A DNA stretch of 64,000 bases from Culturomica massiliensis (GTDB lineage Bacteria; Bacteroidota; Bacteroidia; Bacteroidales; Marinifilaceae), in the NCBI RefSeq assembly GCF_900091655.1, contig NZ_LT594621.1, forward strand, positions 1 to 64,000, in the 5' to 3' direction. A program made the translations under genes and the position numbers. Positions within the stretch are counted from its first letter, which is position 1. Each line of letters opens with the position of its first letter. Below the pieces are notes generated by a model. The model was not told the origin of the DNA and did not search any database. It saw nothing but the letters and a program-made list of their open reading frames with translations. Shown here piece after piece: positions 45,332 to 54,249 of this stretch.

Positions 45332-46663
45332 TTATTTCTTTCTGTTTCTGATCATGACTCCGGTACGGGCTTTACCCAAGCGGATATAGTCCAGTAAAGG
45401 TCTGTCAGCCGGACAGGTGTAACTACACGAACCGCACTCGATGCAGTCCATTACTTTCTCTGCTTCCAGACGTTCCAATAAGTCGTGGCGGGAAAGAGTC
45501 ATCAGTAAATAAGGCTCTAATCCCATCGGACAAGCAGAAACACATTTCGAACAGCGGATGCAATTCCGGCTCGGCTTGCGAGGCCCCTCTTTTTCATTTA
45601 TGATCAGTACTCCACTCGTACCTTTCATGACCGGAGAGTCGATATTGGCCATTGTACGTCCCATCATAGGTCCTCCGCCGATGACTTTGGCCGTATCTTC
45701 CGGCAGGCCGCCTGCAGCGTTTATCAGTTCCGAGACCGGAGTACCGATACGGCACAGAAAATTACCCGGATTGTTCATGGATTTCCCGGTTACGGTAACG
45801 ACACGTTCCATCAAGGGCTTGTGTTTCATGACGGCTTCATAAACAGCCAGTGCCGTACCTACATTTTGTACGACGGCTCCTACAGCAATCGGTAATGCAC
45901 CTGACGGAACAGCACGTCCTGTCGTTGCTTTAATCAATTGCTTTTCTCCCCCTTGCGGGTATTTCACTTTCAGAGGGCAAATCTCTATGCCCAAAACTTT
46001 TGAGGTAATTGATGTCAGACGGTCGATGGCATCCCGTTTGTTGTTTTCAATGCCGATGATTGCCTGTTTTACATCGATGGCTTTCATCAGTATCTGTACG
46101 CCTATGATGATTTCTTCTGCCCGTTCCAGCATAATCCGGTGGTCGGCTGTCAGATAAGGTTCACATTCGACACCGTTGATGATCAGAATTTCAGCCTTGC
46201 TACCCGGAGGCGGAGATAATTTCACCTGAGTGGGGAAGGTCGCACCTCCCATACCGACAATCCCGGCAGCCGTAATGGCCTTTAAAATTTCTTCTTGGGA
46301 TGCCGTGATGTTGTGATCGATTTTTTCAGAACAATCGATTCCTTCCATCCATTCATCTCCTTCGACCTTAATCACTACGCAAGGTTTTTGCAGGCCTGCC
46401 GCATCCGGACGGTTTTCTACGGCCAAAACAGTTCCTGAGACAGAACTGTGTACATTGGCAGATACGAATCCTGATGCCTGACCGATCAGCTGACCGGCTT
46501 TTACAGTGTCACCTTTTTGTACAACAGGAGTAGCCGGGGCTCCTATATGTTGTCCCAGAGGGATAATTACCTGTTCGGGTACAGGTAGTTTCTGTATTTT
46601 CCCGCCGGATGTCAATTTACTTTCAGGCGGATGTACGCCACCGATTTTAAATGTCTTTAACAC
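45332..46663 (-). CDS. rnfC: Rnf complex NADH-binding subunit RnfC
   Basis: The 443-residue peripheral subunit binds NADH and FMN and receives electrons for the complex. The order is an N-terminal barrel-sandwich domain (EQVIIPLGQHIGAPATPVV), the NAD/FMN-binding Rossmann-like part with GMGGATFPT, a SLBB domain, and two [4Fe-4S] motifs, CIRCSKCVSACP and CIECGSCSYTCP, near residues 366-420. Length fits the short form without the long alanine-rich tail of enterobacterial RnfC. Its start is 12 bp past the rnfB stop. Confidence 0.94.
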   Translation of the reverse strand: MLKTFKIGGVHPPESKLTSGGKIQKLPVPEQVIIPLGQHIGAPATPVVQKGDTVKAGQLIGQASGFVSANVHSSVSGTVLAVENRPDAAGLQKPCVVIKVEGDEWMEGIDCSEKIDHNITASQEEILKAITAAGIVGMGGATFPTQVKLSPPPGSKAEILIINGVECEPYLTADHRIMLERAEEIIIGVQILMKAIDVKQAIIGIENNKRDAIDRLTSITSKVLGIEICPLKVKYPQGGEKQLIKATTGRAVPSGALPIAVGAVVQNVGTALAVYEAVMKHKPLMERVVTVTGKSMNNPGNFLCRIGTPVSELINAAGGLPEDTAKVIGGGPMMGRTMANIDSPVMKGTSGVLIINEKEGPRKPSRNCIRCSKCVSACPMGLEPYLLMTLSRHDLLERLEAEKVMDCIECGSCSYTCPADRPLLDYIRLGKARTGVMIRNRKK

Positions 46664-46675
46664 AGCGTATTATTT

Positions 46676-47773
46676 TTAAATTTTAAAATCTATTTCTTGT
46701 TGGGTTGCCGTTTTCTCCTCTTGTGTTTTTTCCGGCATTTTTTCTGTTGCTTCTTCCACGGGTTTTGCTGTTTCTACAGGTTTTACCGTTTCCGTGGTTT
46801 TTATTTCTTGCCTTTCTACGGGCTTTGCGGTTTCTTCTGCTGCAGGTACTGCTTTTTCAGGTTTTACTTCTGCCGTTGTTCGGGTAGCCTCTGTCTGGGG
46901 TACATTGACAACATTGCTTTTTACTTCTGTTTTGGGTGTGTCTGTCGTAATTTTCCGGGCCGGGAAGTTTACTTCATGTATCGCTCCGGTGGGGCATACA
47001 CTGACACATTTGCGACATAAGCGACATTTTGAATAGTCGATATAGGCCAGGTTGTTTTCTACTGTAATTGCTTCGAAAGGACATTCTTTGGCACATTTCA
47101 TACAGCCGATACAAGCTACCTGGCAAGCTTTCCGGGCCACACCGCCCTTGTCTTTATTGACACAAGAGACGAATACCCGCCGGTCTTTCGGGCCTTTGTT
47201 ACGCAGTTCGATGATATTGCGCGGACATGCTTTTACGCAGGCACCGCAAGCTACACATTTAACATCGTCGACCTCGGGCAGTCCTGTTTTTTCATTCATA
47301 TGAATGGCATCGAAAGGACAAGCGCTGACACAATCACCGCATCCGAGGCAACCAAAGCTACAAGCTGTGTCGCCCACATATAAATTGTGCTCGATGGCAC
47401 ATGAACGTGCGCCGTCATATTGAGAGGTCCGTGGACGGTTTTCGCAACTGCCGTTGCATCTGACGACGGCTATTTTCGGTGTTTGCTCGGCCACCTCACG
47501 TCCCAATGCAGCAGCGACTTTTTGCATGGTTACACTGCCGCCTACAGGGCACATAATACCGTCCATCGTATCGGATTTTACAGCTGCCTCTGCTAATCCC
47601 CGGCATCCGGGATAGCCACATCCGCCGCAATTGGCACCCGGCAGAAGGCCTTCCACGATGTCTATGCGCGGATCTTCTTCCACCTTGAATTTTTGTGCTA
47701 CGACATAAAGGATAATAGCTGATACTATACCGATAGCACATAATGAGATAATCGTGATAACAAGTGTATTCAT
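46676..47773 (-). CDS. rnfB: Rnf ferredoxin subunit RnfB with a long charged tail
   Basis: The 365-residue protein is the electron-entry subunit that accepts electrons from ferredoxin. One membrane helix (residues 5-26) is followed by a [4Fe-4S] domain with C49, C52, C57 and C75 (GANCGGCGYPGC), and then four ferredoxin-type CxxCxxCxxxCP motifs near 142-152, 173-183, 221-231 and 250-260. Residues 275-365 form a low-complexity tail of repeated KPVE/TAKPVE-like words rich in Lys, Glu, Thr and Pro, with no recognisable domain. Such tails vary among species, and the function is unknown. It is the second gene of the operon. Confidence 0.94.
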   Translation of the reverse strand: MNTLVITIISLCAIGIVSAIILYVVAQKFKVEEDPRIDIVEGLLPGANCGGCGYPGCRGLAEAAVKSDTMDGIMCPVGGSVTMQKVAAALGREVAEQTPKIAVVRCNGSCENRPRTSQYDGARSCAIEHNLYVGDTACSFGCLGCGDCVSACPFDAIHMNEKTGLPEVDDVKCVACGACVKACPRNIIELRNKGPKDRRVFVSCVNKDKGGVARKACQVACIGCMKCAKECPFEAITVENNLAYIDYSKCRLCRKCVSVCPTGAIHEVNFPARKITTDTPKTEVKSNVVNVPQTEATRTTAEVKPEKAVPAAEETAKPVERQEIKTTETVKPVETAKPVEEATEKMPEKTQEEKTATQQEIDFKI

Positions 47774-47884
47774 GTATTTTAATTATAAATTATATATCAA
47801 CTTAGCTTTTATGTATATTTCGGATTGTATTCAGCTTGTCTTTACAGGCTTTTCTCCGTTTTATTTCTTCGTGTCTATGAATGT

Positions 47885-48319
47885 TCAAATTTCTCCTTCT
47901 CTGAATCTCTCTACAGTAAATTTTATTCTTTTCCCGATTTTTTTACGGAATAAATACAATAGCACATAATAAAAAACAACGCCTCCCAATGCTACTAAAG
48001 CTGCCAAAAGTTCATCCTCCCCGGTTAAGGTCAACCAGGCTATCAGGGCTATAATCAGTATTGCCGGAAATACATAAGCGACTAATACCGAAAATAAAGC
48101 ATCTTCCATGCGCGCGTATACCACTACTTTTTGACCATGTTCTACGGGAAAGTCCGGACGTTGGGCTGTAATCGTTTTCACGGCCATATCAGCCATTCCG
48201 CACATCCCTTTTGCATGACAGCTTGCACAGGCAGAACGACTGATGAGGAGGATATCGATAGTTTTTTTACCGATATTTTTGATTATCCCTTCATGTCCTA
48301 TTCTTTCTCTTTGAGTCAT
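47885..48319 (-). CDS. rseC: RseC-family membrane protein
   Basis: The 144-residue protein has a cytoplasmic or periplasmic N-terminal domain with a cysteine cluster (SACASCHAKGMCG, residues 30-42) and two membrane helices near 80-98 and 103-122, the RseC/SoxR-reducing-system pattern. In Bacteroidetes it commonly heads the rnf operon, and in enterobacteria relatives help reduce SoxR. It likely assists Rnf assembly or electron delivery. A TAnnTTTG box (minus strand TAACTTTG, 48349-48342) precedes it, so this is probably the operon start. Confidence 0.88.
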   Translation of the reverse strand: MTQRERIGHEGIIKNIGKKTIDILLISRSACASCHAKGMCGMADMAVKTITAQRPDFPVEHGQKVVVYARMEDALFSVLVAYVFPAILIIALIAWLTLTGEDELLAALVALGGVVFYYVLLYLFRKKIGKRIKFTVERFREGEI

Positions 48320-48483
48320 TCCAAAAATTCCAAAATACGTGCAAAGTTAAAATTAAAAGCTAAATGATAAAAGGTAAAAAGTTAAAAATAATAGCTTCAC
48401 AATATTAAATTGGATTGTCCGGATAAACTTTTTCCGGTTATCGTTGTCATAAAAAAGAATTTCATAATTTTAATTGAAGAGCT

Positions 48484-48879
48484 ATGAGAAAGATTTTATT
48501 ATTGTTTTCTTTATTTGTATTTCTATTTTCCTGTCATTCGAATCCTCAGCAACGTCGGGAGCCCGGAGAGCGCATGGATCCTGAGAAAGTAGCAGACCGG
48601 ATGGTTGAACGGATGAATGAGGAATTAAAACTGACCGATCAGCAACAGAAAGAACTGAAAACCTGGTTTGTCGATTCTTTTAAGAAACGGGGTGAAAGTG
48701 TCCGGAAAAATAAAAAAAGCCGTGAAGAGATGCGGGCGGAGATGAAGAAAAGCCGTGAAGAAAACGAGGCACAGTTGAAAAAAATCCTGACAGAGGAACA
48801 ATTTAAACAGTACCGGGAAAATGAGGCTAAACGTCAACAGGAGCGCCGGGAACAGGGAGATCGCCGCAGTCCCCGCTAA
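48484..48879 (+). CDS. Small charged lipoprotein, Spy/CpxP-like helical region
   Basis: This 131-residue protein has a lipoprotein signal with cleavage before C17 (VFLFSC). The rest is long, highly charged helix: ELKLTDQQQKELKTWF and LKKILTEEQFKQYRE resemble the LTxxQ motif of Spy/CpxP-type periplasmic chaperones. It ends in an arginine-rich tail. The function is unknown; envelope stress is plausible. It stands alone on the plus strand between minus-strand genes. Confidence 0.65.
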   Translation: MRKILLLFSLFVFLFSCHSNPQQRREPGERMDPEKVADRMVERMNEELKLTDQQQKELKTWFVDSFKKRGESVRKNKKSREEMRAEMKKSREENEAQLKKILTEEQFKQYRENEAKRQQERREQGDRRSPR

Positions 48880-48895
48880 GAGCGGCCGGCGTTGG

Positions 48896-49342
48896 TTATA
48901 GTTTGATTTTGGCAACCAGCTTTTTGATGTGTCCTTCTCCGATGCAAGGAGCATGACCGTCTTCTGGAAAAAAGATGACAAATTCTCCGGGAGAAAGAGT
49001 GAAAATCAAATCGGCCTTATCCGAATAGAAAGCGATGTCGTTTTCCCGGGTATAGGCTTTTTTTTCGGCTTTCAAATCGCGTGTTGCTTTCCAGCCAAAA
49101 GATTCTTTTCCGGAGAGTAGAACCTGTATATCGATGTATTCTTTATGGATTTCGATGTCGGCATCCCGTAAATTACGCATTTCCGGTTCGGCAATATTGA
49201 TCCAGATATTTTCTCCGTCGATGTCTATTTTTCCAGGAACCGTATGCAATATATCGTGTGATTTGATATAATCAAATACACGTTTGAAGGCCGGATGTAA
49301 CCCTTCTATTCTCAGACTGTCTTCCAGTTTTCCGATGATCAT
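48896..49342 (-). CDS. YhcH/EbgC-family (DUF386) protein
   Basis: The 148-residue protein matches the YhcH/YjgK/YiaL family of cupin-like proteins. The motif EIHKEYIDIQVLLSG carries conserved glutamate and histidine residues, and FFPEDGHAPCIGEG is the second metal-binding signature. Members are encoded with sialic acid and sugar genes and are proposed to act on sialic acid derivatives or as anomer-modifying enzymes. It is 13 bp from the ROK regulator gene on the same strand, suggesting a sugar-responsive operon. Confidence 0.85.
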   Translation of the reverse strand: MIIGKLEDSLRIEGLHPAFKRVFDYIKSHDILHTVPGKIDIDGENIWINIAEPEMRNLRDADIEIHKEYIDIQVLLSGKESFGWKATRDLKAEKKAYTRENDIAFYSDKADLIFTLSPGEFVIFFPEDGHAPCIGEGHIKKLVAKIKL

Positions 49343-49354
49343 GTTGTGGACTTA

Positions 49355-50584
49355 TTAGATGACATTCAATATTTTAGCCCTGATTAACATGGCAACCCCG
49401 ATGACACTTGCATTATCTCCCAGCCGGGAAATTTTGAATTTCGTGTCTTTACTGACCAGACTCAATGAATATTTATTGATTGCCGTTTTTAGAGGGAGCA
49501 TCAGATAGTCGCCCACTAACGATAGGCTACCTCCGATAATGACCAGTTCCGGATTAAATAGGTTGATCAGTACACCGACGCCCCGGCCCAGCTTTTCTGC
49601 AATTTCAGAAATCAGACTGATGGATAAAACATCGTCATTGTTGGCGGCTTCAATAATGTCGTATAGCAGGATGTCTTTACCGCTTTTCTTTTTTTCAGAT
49701 AAGACAGAGGTTTCGCCGGCATTCATGCGGGTAACAAACATTTTTTCCAAAGCAATACCCGATGCTTCCGTTTCCAGACATCCCTTTTTACCGCAATGAC
49801 AAATGATTTCGTTGTCGAACAGAGGGATATGGCCGAATTCTCCTGCAAATCCGGTTTTCCCGTAATAGAGTTTATCATCGAACATCATACCGACTCCGAC
49901 ACCCCGGCCCAGATTAAGGAACAGTACATTTTTTTCGTCTTTTACGACACCAAATATTTTTTCGGCATACATCATCGCCCGACTGTCGTTTTCGATATAA
50001 GTGAGTATGTTCAAACGTTCCTGCAGAATATCGGTAAGAGGGGTTTCGTTAAAATTGAAATACGTATAGCTATAACCGTTGTTCGAATCTACGCGTCCCG
50101 TAAGGCTCATACCCATTCCGATGATCTTTTCTTGCGGAACGTCGATCTCTGCGATGAATTTTTCTATTTCTTCACATACGTGTTCGAAAGCTTCCGGAGT
50201 ATTTTCCAGCACAAAAAGTGTATCTTCTTTTTTATTGATGATACTTCCTTTGAAATCGACCAAAACAAATTCGATCCTCCTTCTTCTGACATCAACACCT
50301 AAAAAATAGAACGCATCTGAAGCCAATCCGAATACGTTAGGACGACGTCCTCCGGCTGTTTCTATTTTGCCGTGGTCAGTAAGATAACCGTCGTCTTTTA
50401 GTTCAGAGACCAGCTTGGTGGCTGTCGGAATACTTATATTTAATTCTTTGGATAAATCTGCAATTGTGGCTTCTTCAACTGTTACAAGATAAGCCAATAT
50501 ACTTTTTTTTAATAGACCATTTTTATATTCTGATCCGGAATTTTTATCACTTCCGAATTTTAACACGCTACTAAAGTCTACCAT
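49355..50584 (-). CDS. ROK-family transcriptional regulator
   Basis: The 409-residue protein has an N-terminal winged helix (residues about 20-80) and a ROK sugar-binding domain, as in NagC/Mlc. The zinc site CHCGKKGCLETEASG is present near 264-278 and the catalytic-type aspartate lies in ENDSRAM. The phosphate-binding DxGGT loop of ROK kinases is replaced by GVDVRRRRIEF, so it should bind but not phosphorylate sugars. The partner gene encodes a YhcH protein, hinting at amino-sugar or sialic-acid control. Its operator may lie in the 50585-50740 spacer. Confidence 0.87.
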   Translation of the reverse strand: MVDFSSVLKFGSDKNSGSEYKNGLLKKSILAYLVTVEEATIADLSKELNISIPTATKLVSELKDDGYLTDHGKIETAGGRRPNVFGLASDAFYFLGVDVRRRRIEFVLVDFKGSIINKKEDTLFVLENTPEAFEHVCEEIEKFIAEIDVPQEKIIGMGMSLTGRVDSNNGYSYTYFNFNETPLTDILQERLNILTYIENDSRAMMYAEKIFGVVKDEKNVLFLNLGRGVGVGMMFDDKLYYGKTGFAGEFGHIPLFDNEIICHCGKKGCLETEASGIALEKMFVTRMNAGETSVLSEKKKSGKDILLYDIIEAANNDDVLSISLISEIAEKLGRGVGVLINLFNPELVIIGGSLSLVGDYLMLPLKTAINKYSLSLVSKDTKFKISRLGDNASVIGVAMLIRAKILNVI

Positions 50585-50721
50585 ATGTAATATTTTTAAA
50601 AACTTGCTCTTTGTTTAAGAATTCGATTACAAATATAAAAAAATTAAAAAATAATTTACAATAAATAAATGTTATTTTGCCGTATTTGATAAAAAATCAG
50701 GAAGAGGCAGAAGGGAAGTTT

Positions 50722-51521
50722 GTGGTTTATGATTTTAAATTGGGAAACAGGGAGGGAGAAAATAACACATTGGGACGGACTCATTGTGTAATTTACGATT
50801 TATGATTTTTGATTTCCGATTGGGGTGAATGCTGATTCGTAGAAGGGTTTCGAAGAGGTAGTTTATGATTTTAAATTTTAGATTTTAGATTGGGAAACAG
50901 GGAGGGAGAAAATTACACACTGGGACGGACTGATTGTGTAATTTACGATTTATGATTTTTGATTTCCGATTGGGGAGATTGTTGATTTGTAGAGGGGTTT
51001 TGGAAGAGATGGTTTATGATTTTAAATTTTAGATTTTAGATTTTAAATTGAAAAACAGGTAGGGAGAAAATTACACATTGGGACGGACTCATTGTGTAAT
51101 TTACGATTTACGATTTATGATTTCCGATTGGGGGATTGCTGATTTGTAGAAGGGTTTCGAAAAGGTTGTTTGGAATTTTAAATTGTAGATTTTGGATTTT
51201 AAATTGAGAAACAGGGAGGGAGAAAATAACACACTGGGACGGACTCATTGTGTAATTTACGATTTATGATTTTTGATTTACGATTGGGGAGATTGTTGAT
51301 TCGTAGAAGGGTTTCGAAGAGGTAGTTTTTGATTTTAAATTTTAGATTTTAGATTTTAGATTGGGAAACAGGGAGGGAGAAAATTACACACTGGGACGGA
51401 CTCATTGTGTAATTTACGATTTATGATTTTTGATTTCCGATTGGGGAGATTGTTGATTTGTAGAGGGGTTTCGAAGAGGTGGTTTATGATTTTAAATTTT
51501 AGATTTTAGATTTTAAATTGC
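50722..51521 (+). repeat. Five-unit tandem array of a ~155-bp element with a palindrome in each unit
   Basis: The palindromes lie at 50762-50792, 50912-50942, 51070-51100, 51226-51256 and 51383-51413, giving periods of 150, 158, 156 and 157 bp. Each unit has AT-rich words (GATTTTAAATTTTAGATT), then GGGAAACAGGGAGGGAGA, the palindrome with core GGACGGACT, TTTACGATTTATGATTTTTG, and a GATTTGTAGAGGGGTTTCG-like tail. Units are mutually similar but not identical. It is not a CRISPR array, since the units are homologous throughout. It sits directly upstream of the era promoter. Confidence 0.85.
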
Positions 51522-51776
51522 TTGGCAAAGGGATTTGTCGTTGGATTTCGTTTAATCTAAAATCGCAAATCTACATTTTATCTAGGTTTTGGATTGAATA
51601 TGGAGCAGATACGTAGCCCAAGAAAGGGTTTACGATAGGAATAAATGATAGCTGATGTTATGGAAACGGGATCATAAATTAAGAATTGTTAAAAATCAAA
51701 TGAGGTTGGGGATGCCGAAGTTCTATGAACGGCCGGTTGACCTTAATATGTGGTTATTTTATAAGAGGTTGGTGTC

Positions 51777-51808
51777 TTTGGGACTTTCGACTTTTATATC
51801 TATCTTTG
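51777..51808 (+). promoter_or_regulatory. Bacteroidetes-type promoter of era
   Basis: TTTG (51777-51780) and TATCTTTG (51801-51808) are separated by 20 bp, an excellent match to the TTTG/TAnnTTTG pattern. Transcription would begin near 51815, giving a leader of about 18 nt before the era ATG. Confidence 0.65.
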
Positions 51809-51832
51809 CACCGCTAAAATATATGTTACTAC

Positions 51833-52714
51833 ATGAGTCATAAATCAGGATTTGTAAATATAGTCGGTAATCCCAATGTAGGAAAATCTACATTGATGAA
51901 CCGTTTGGTGGGAGAGAAGATATCGATCATCACTTCCAAGTCGCAGACGACTCGCCATCGGATCAAAGGAATTGTGAATGAACCGGATTTTCAGATCGTA
52001 TTTTCCGATACACCCGGAGTTGTAAAACCGAGTTACAAGATGCAGGAGTGTATGCTTGAATTTTCGAAATCCGCTTTGGTGGATGCCGATATTATCCTGT
52101 ATGTGACGGATGTGGTGGAAGATATTCGGAAAAATGCCGATTTTATAGAGAAGGTAAATCACATGAAAGCCCCTGTTTTGTTGGTTATCAATAAGATTGA
52201 TCTGACAGACCAGCAGAAGTTGGAAGCTTTATTTGAGAATTGGAAGACATTGATTCCGCGGGCAGAAATTTTTCCGATATCTGCGACTGAAAATTTTAAT
52301 GTGGATAATTTATATCGGAGGATTTTGGAGTTGTTGCCTGAGGGGGAGCCTTATTTCCCGAAAGACGATCTGACAGATTTGCCTGCCCGTTTTTTTGTCA
52401 ATGAAATTATCCGGGAAAAAATATTGTTGAATTATGACCGTGAGATACCTTATTCGGTGCAGGTAGAAGTGGAGGAATTCCAGGAGGACAATAAGCGGAT
52501 CAATATTATGGCCGTAATATATGTGGAACGGGAATCGCAAAAAGGTATTATTATCGGACACCAGGGAGCTGCTTTGAAGAAGGTCGGCACAGAGGCTCGG
52601 CAAGATATCGAACAATTTTTCGGGAAAAACGTTTTTTTGAGTCTTTACGTTAAGGTGCAAAAAGACTGGCGGAATAAGGATCAGGATTTGAAAAAATTCG
52701 GATATGTACAGTAA
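51833..52714 (+). CDS. era: GTPase Era
   Basis: The 293-residue GTPase binds 16S rRNA and helps mature the small ribosomal subunit. G1 GNPNVGKST, G2 in KSQTTRHR, G3 DTPG and G4 NKID are intact, followed by a C-terminal KH domain containing VIYVERESQKGIIIGHQGAALKK. It starts at an ATG 25 bp after the promoter -7 box. der follows after 45 bp on the same strand, a pairing common in Bacteroidetes. Confidence 0.96.
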   Translation: MSHKSGFVNIVGNPNVGKSTLMNRLVGEKISIITSKSQTTRHRIKGIVNEPDFQIVFSDTPGVVKPSYKMQECMLEFSKSALVDADIILYVTDVVEDIRKNADFIEKVNHMKAPVLLVINKIDLTDQQKLEALFENWKTLIPRAEIFPISATENFNVDNLYRRILELLPEGEPYFPKDDLTDLPARFFVNEIIREKILLNYDREIPYSVQVEVEEFQEDNKRINIMAVIYVERESQKGIIIGHQGAALKKVGTEARQDIEQFFGKNVFLSLYVKVQKDWRNKDQDLKKFGYVQ

Positions 52715-52759
52715 ATTATTTTGCTGTTTTCATTTAAATTTAATCTGAATAGGATATTT

Positions 52760-54067
52760 ATGAGTAATATAGTTGCAATAGTCGGAAGACCCAATGTCGG
52801 GAAGTCTACACTTTTCAACCGGCTTATCGGTAGCCGGAAAGCTATCGTGAACGAGGAGAGTGGAGTGACGAGGGACCGGAATTACGGAAAAGGGGAATGG
52901 AACGGAAAAGAATTTTCGGTCATTGATACCGGAGGGTATGTGTCTAAAAGTGATGATATTTTTGAGGAGGAGATCAATAAGCAGGTGCTTTTGGCCCTTG
53001 ATGAAGCGGATGTTATTCTCTTTATGGTAGACGTGGAAATAGGTCTGACCGGATTGGACGAGAATTTTGCCCGGTTATTGCGCAATGTCAAAAAGCCGAT
53101 CTATCTGGTCGCCAATAAGGTCGATACCAATGACCGGATATATGATGCCAGTGAGTTTTATCGTTTGGGTATCGATAGTGAAGTTTATTGTGTATCTTCT
53201 GCCAGCGGTTTTGGAACCGGAGAGTTGCTGGATCAGGTTGTTTCTAATTTTAAGGAAGATACGATTGAAGATACAGATCATTTACCGCATATAACGATAG
53301 TGGGACGTCCCAATGTCGGAAAGTCTTCTACGATTAATGCTTTGATCGGTGAAGAACGGAATATTGTTACAGATATTGCCGGCACAACCCGAGATTCCTT
53401 GTATACCCGTTATAACCGTTTCGGTCATGATTTTCTTTTGGTAGATACGGCGGGATTGCGTAAACGGGCTAAAGTAAATGAGGATGTGGAATTTTATTCC
53501 GTGATGCGTTCGGTGAGAGCTATCGAAGATGCTGATGTGTGTATGCTTTTGATCGATGCTACGCGTGGAATGGAAGCCCAGGATTTGAATATATTCCATT
53601 TGATCGAGCGTAACCGTAAAGGAATCGTTATTCTGGTGAATAAGTGGGATTTGATCGAGAAGGACCATAAAACGACGATTGTTTTTGAAAAAGAGATCCG
53701 TGAAAAAATAGCGCCTTTCAGGGATGTTGATATTATTTTTACTTCGGCAATAACCAAGCAACGTTTACTGAAAGCACTCGAAGCAACGATAGCGGTATAT
53801 GAACGGCGTACCCAGAAGATTAAAACATCCGAACTCAACCGGGTAATGTTGGAGGCGATCGAAAATTATCCTCCTCCAATGGTAAAAGGAAAATCGGTAA
53901 AAATTAAATACGTTTCTCAACTTCCGACACATGCGCCTTCTTTTGCTTTTTATTGTAATTTGCCGCAATATGTGAAGGAGTCGTATAAACGTTTTCTTGA
54001 AAATAAACTGCGGGAAAATTGGAATTTCACCGGCGTTCCCATTCAGATATTTATGCGGAAAAAATAA
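52760..54067 (+). CDS. der: GTPase Der (EngA)
   Basis: The 435-residue protein has two tandem GTPase domains, each with a GRPNVGKST loop (near residues 8 and 181) and DTGG/DTAG motifs, plus a C-terminal KH-like domain. It acts in 50S subunit assembly. The start at 52760 gives the expected N-terminus MSNIVAIVGRPNVGKST; an in-frame start at 52721 would add 13 residues without family similarity. Confidence 0.96.
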   Translation: MSNIVAIVGRPNVGKSTLFNRLIGSRKAIVNEESGVTRDRNYGKGEWNGKEFSVIDTGGYVSKSDDIFEEEINKQVLLALDEADVILFMVDVEIGLTGLDENFARLLRNVKKPIYLVANKVDTNDRIYDASEFYRLGIDSEVYCVSSASGFGTGELLDQVVSNFKEDTIEDTDHLPHITIVGRPNVGKSSTINALIGEERNIVTDIAGTTRDSLYTRYNRFGHDFLLVDTAGLRKRAKVNEDVEFYSVMRSVRAIEDADVCMLLIDATRGMEAQDLNIFHLIERNRKGIVILVNKWDLIEKDHKTTIVFEKEIREKIAPFRDVDIIFTSAITKQRLLKALEATIAVYERRTQKIKTSELNRVMLEAIENYPPPMVKGKSVKIKYVSQLPTHAPSFAFYCNLPQYVKESYKRFLENKLRENWNFTGVPIQIFMRKK

Positions 54068-54080
54068 TGGGTTATTTTAG

Positions 54081-54235
54081 ATTTTAAATTGTAAATTTTA
54101 GATTGACAGATAAACGGATCTGCTATTGGGGTGACCTGATTTAAAAATTTTAAGTAGTTTTGGTTCTAAGAGAAACAAAGCTGTCATCCGAAGTCTGACT
54201 TTCCCAAAAACAATCTAAAATTTACAATTTAAAAT
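54081..54235. repeat. AT-rich block bounded by perfect 25-bp inverted arms
   Basis: The 25 bases at 54081-54105 (beginning ATTTTAAATTGTAAATTTTA) are the exact reverse complement of 54211-54235. The 155-bp block fills most of the gap between der and the acetyltransferase gene. Length and arm words match the block at 3242-3402 and the array period, so this is the clearest dispersed copy of the AT-rich family. Confidence 0.75.
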
Positions 54236-54249
54236 TATTATATTTTGAC

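Larger units (their letters stand above)
50585..51832. other. Long non-coding region with a tandem repeat array
   Basis: This 1248-bp divergent intergenic region between the ROK gene and era contains the AT-rich ROK leader, the five-unit array (50722-51521), an AT-rich inverted arm near 51550-51580 and the era promoter. An open frame at 51655-51843 overlaps the promoter and the era start and is probably spurious. Confidence 0.7.

Noticed and set aside
50722..51521. CRISPR array
   Set aside because: The period is about 155 bp and the DNA between palindromes is also repeated, so there are no unique spacers, and no cas genes are near.
51655..51843. A 62-residue open frame upstream of era
   Set aside because: It overlaps both the era promoter and the era start, has no recognisable motif and lacks a ribosome-binding site.
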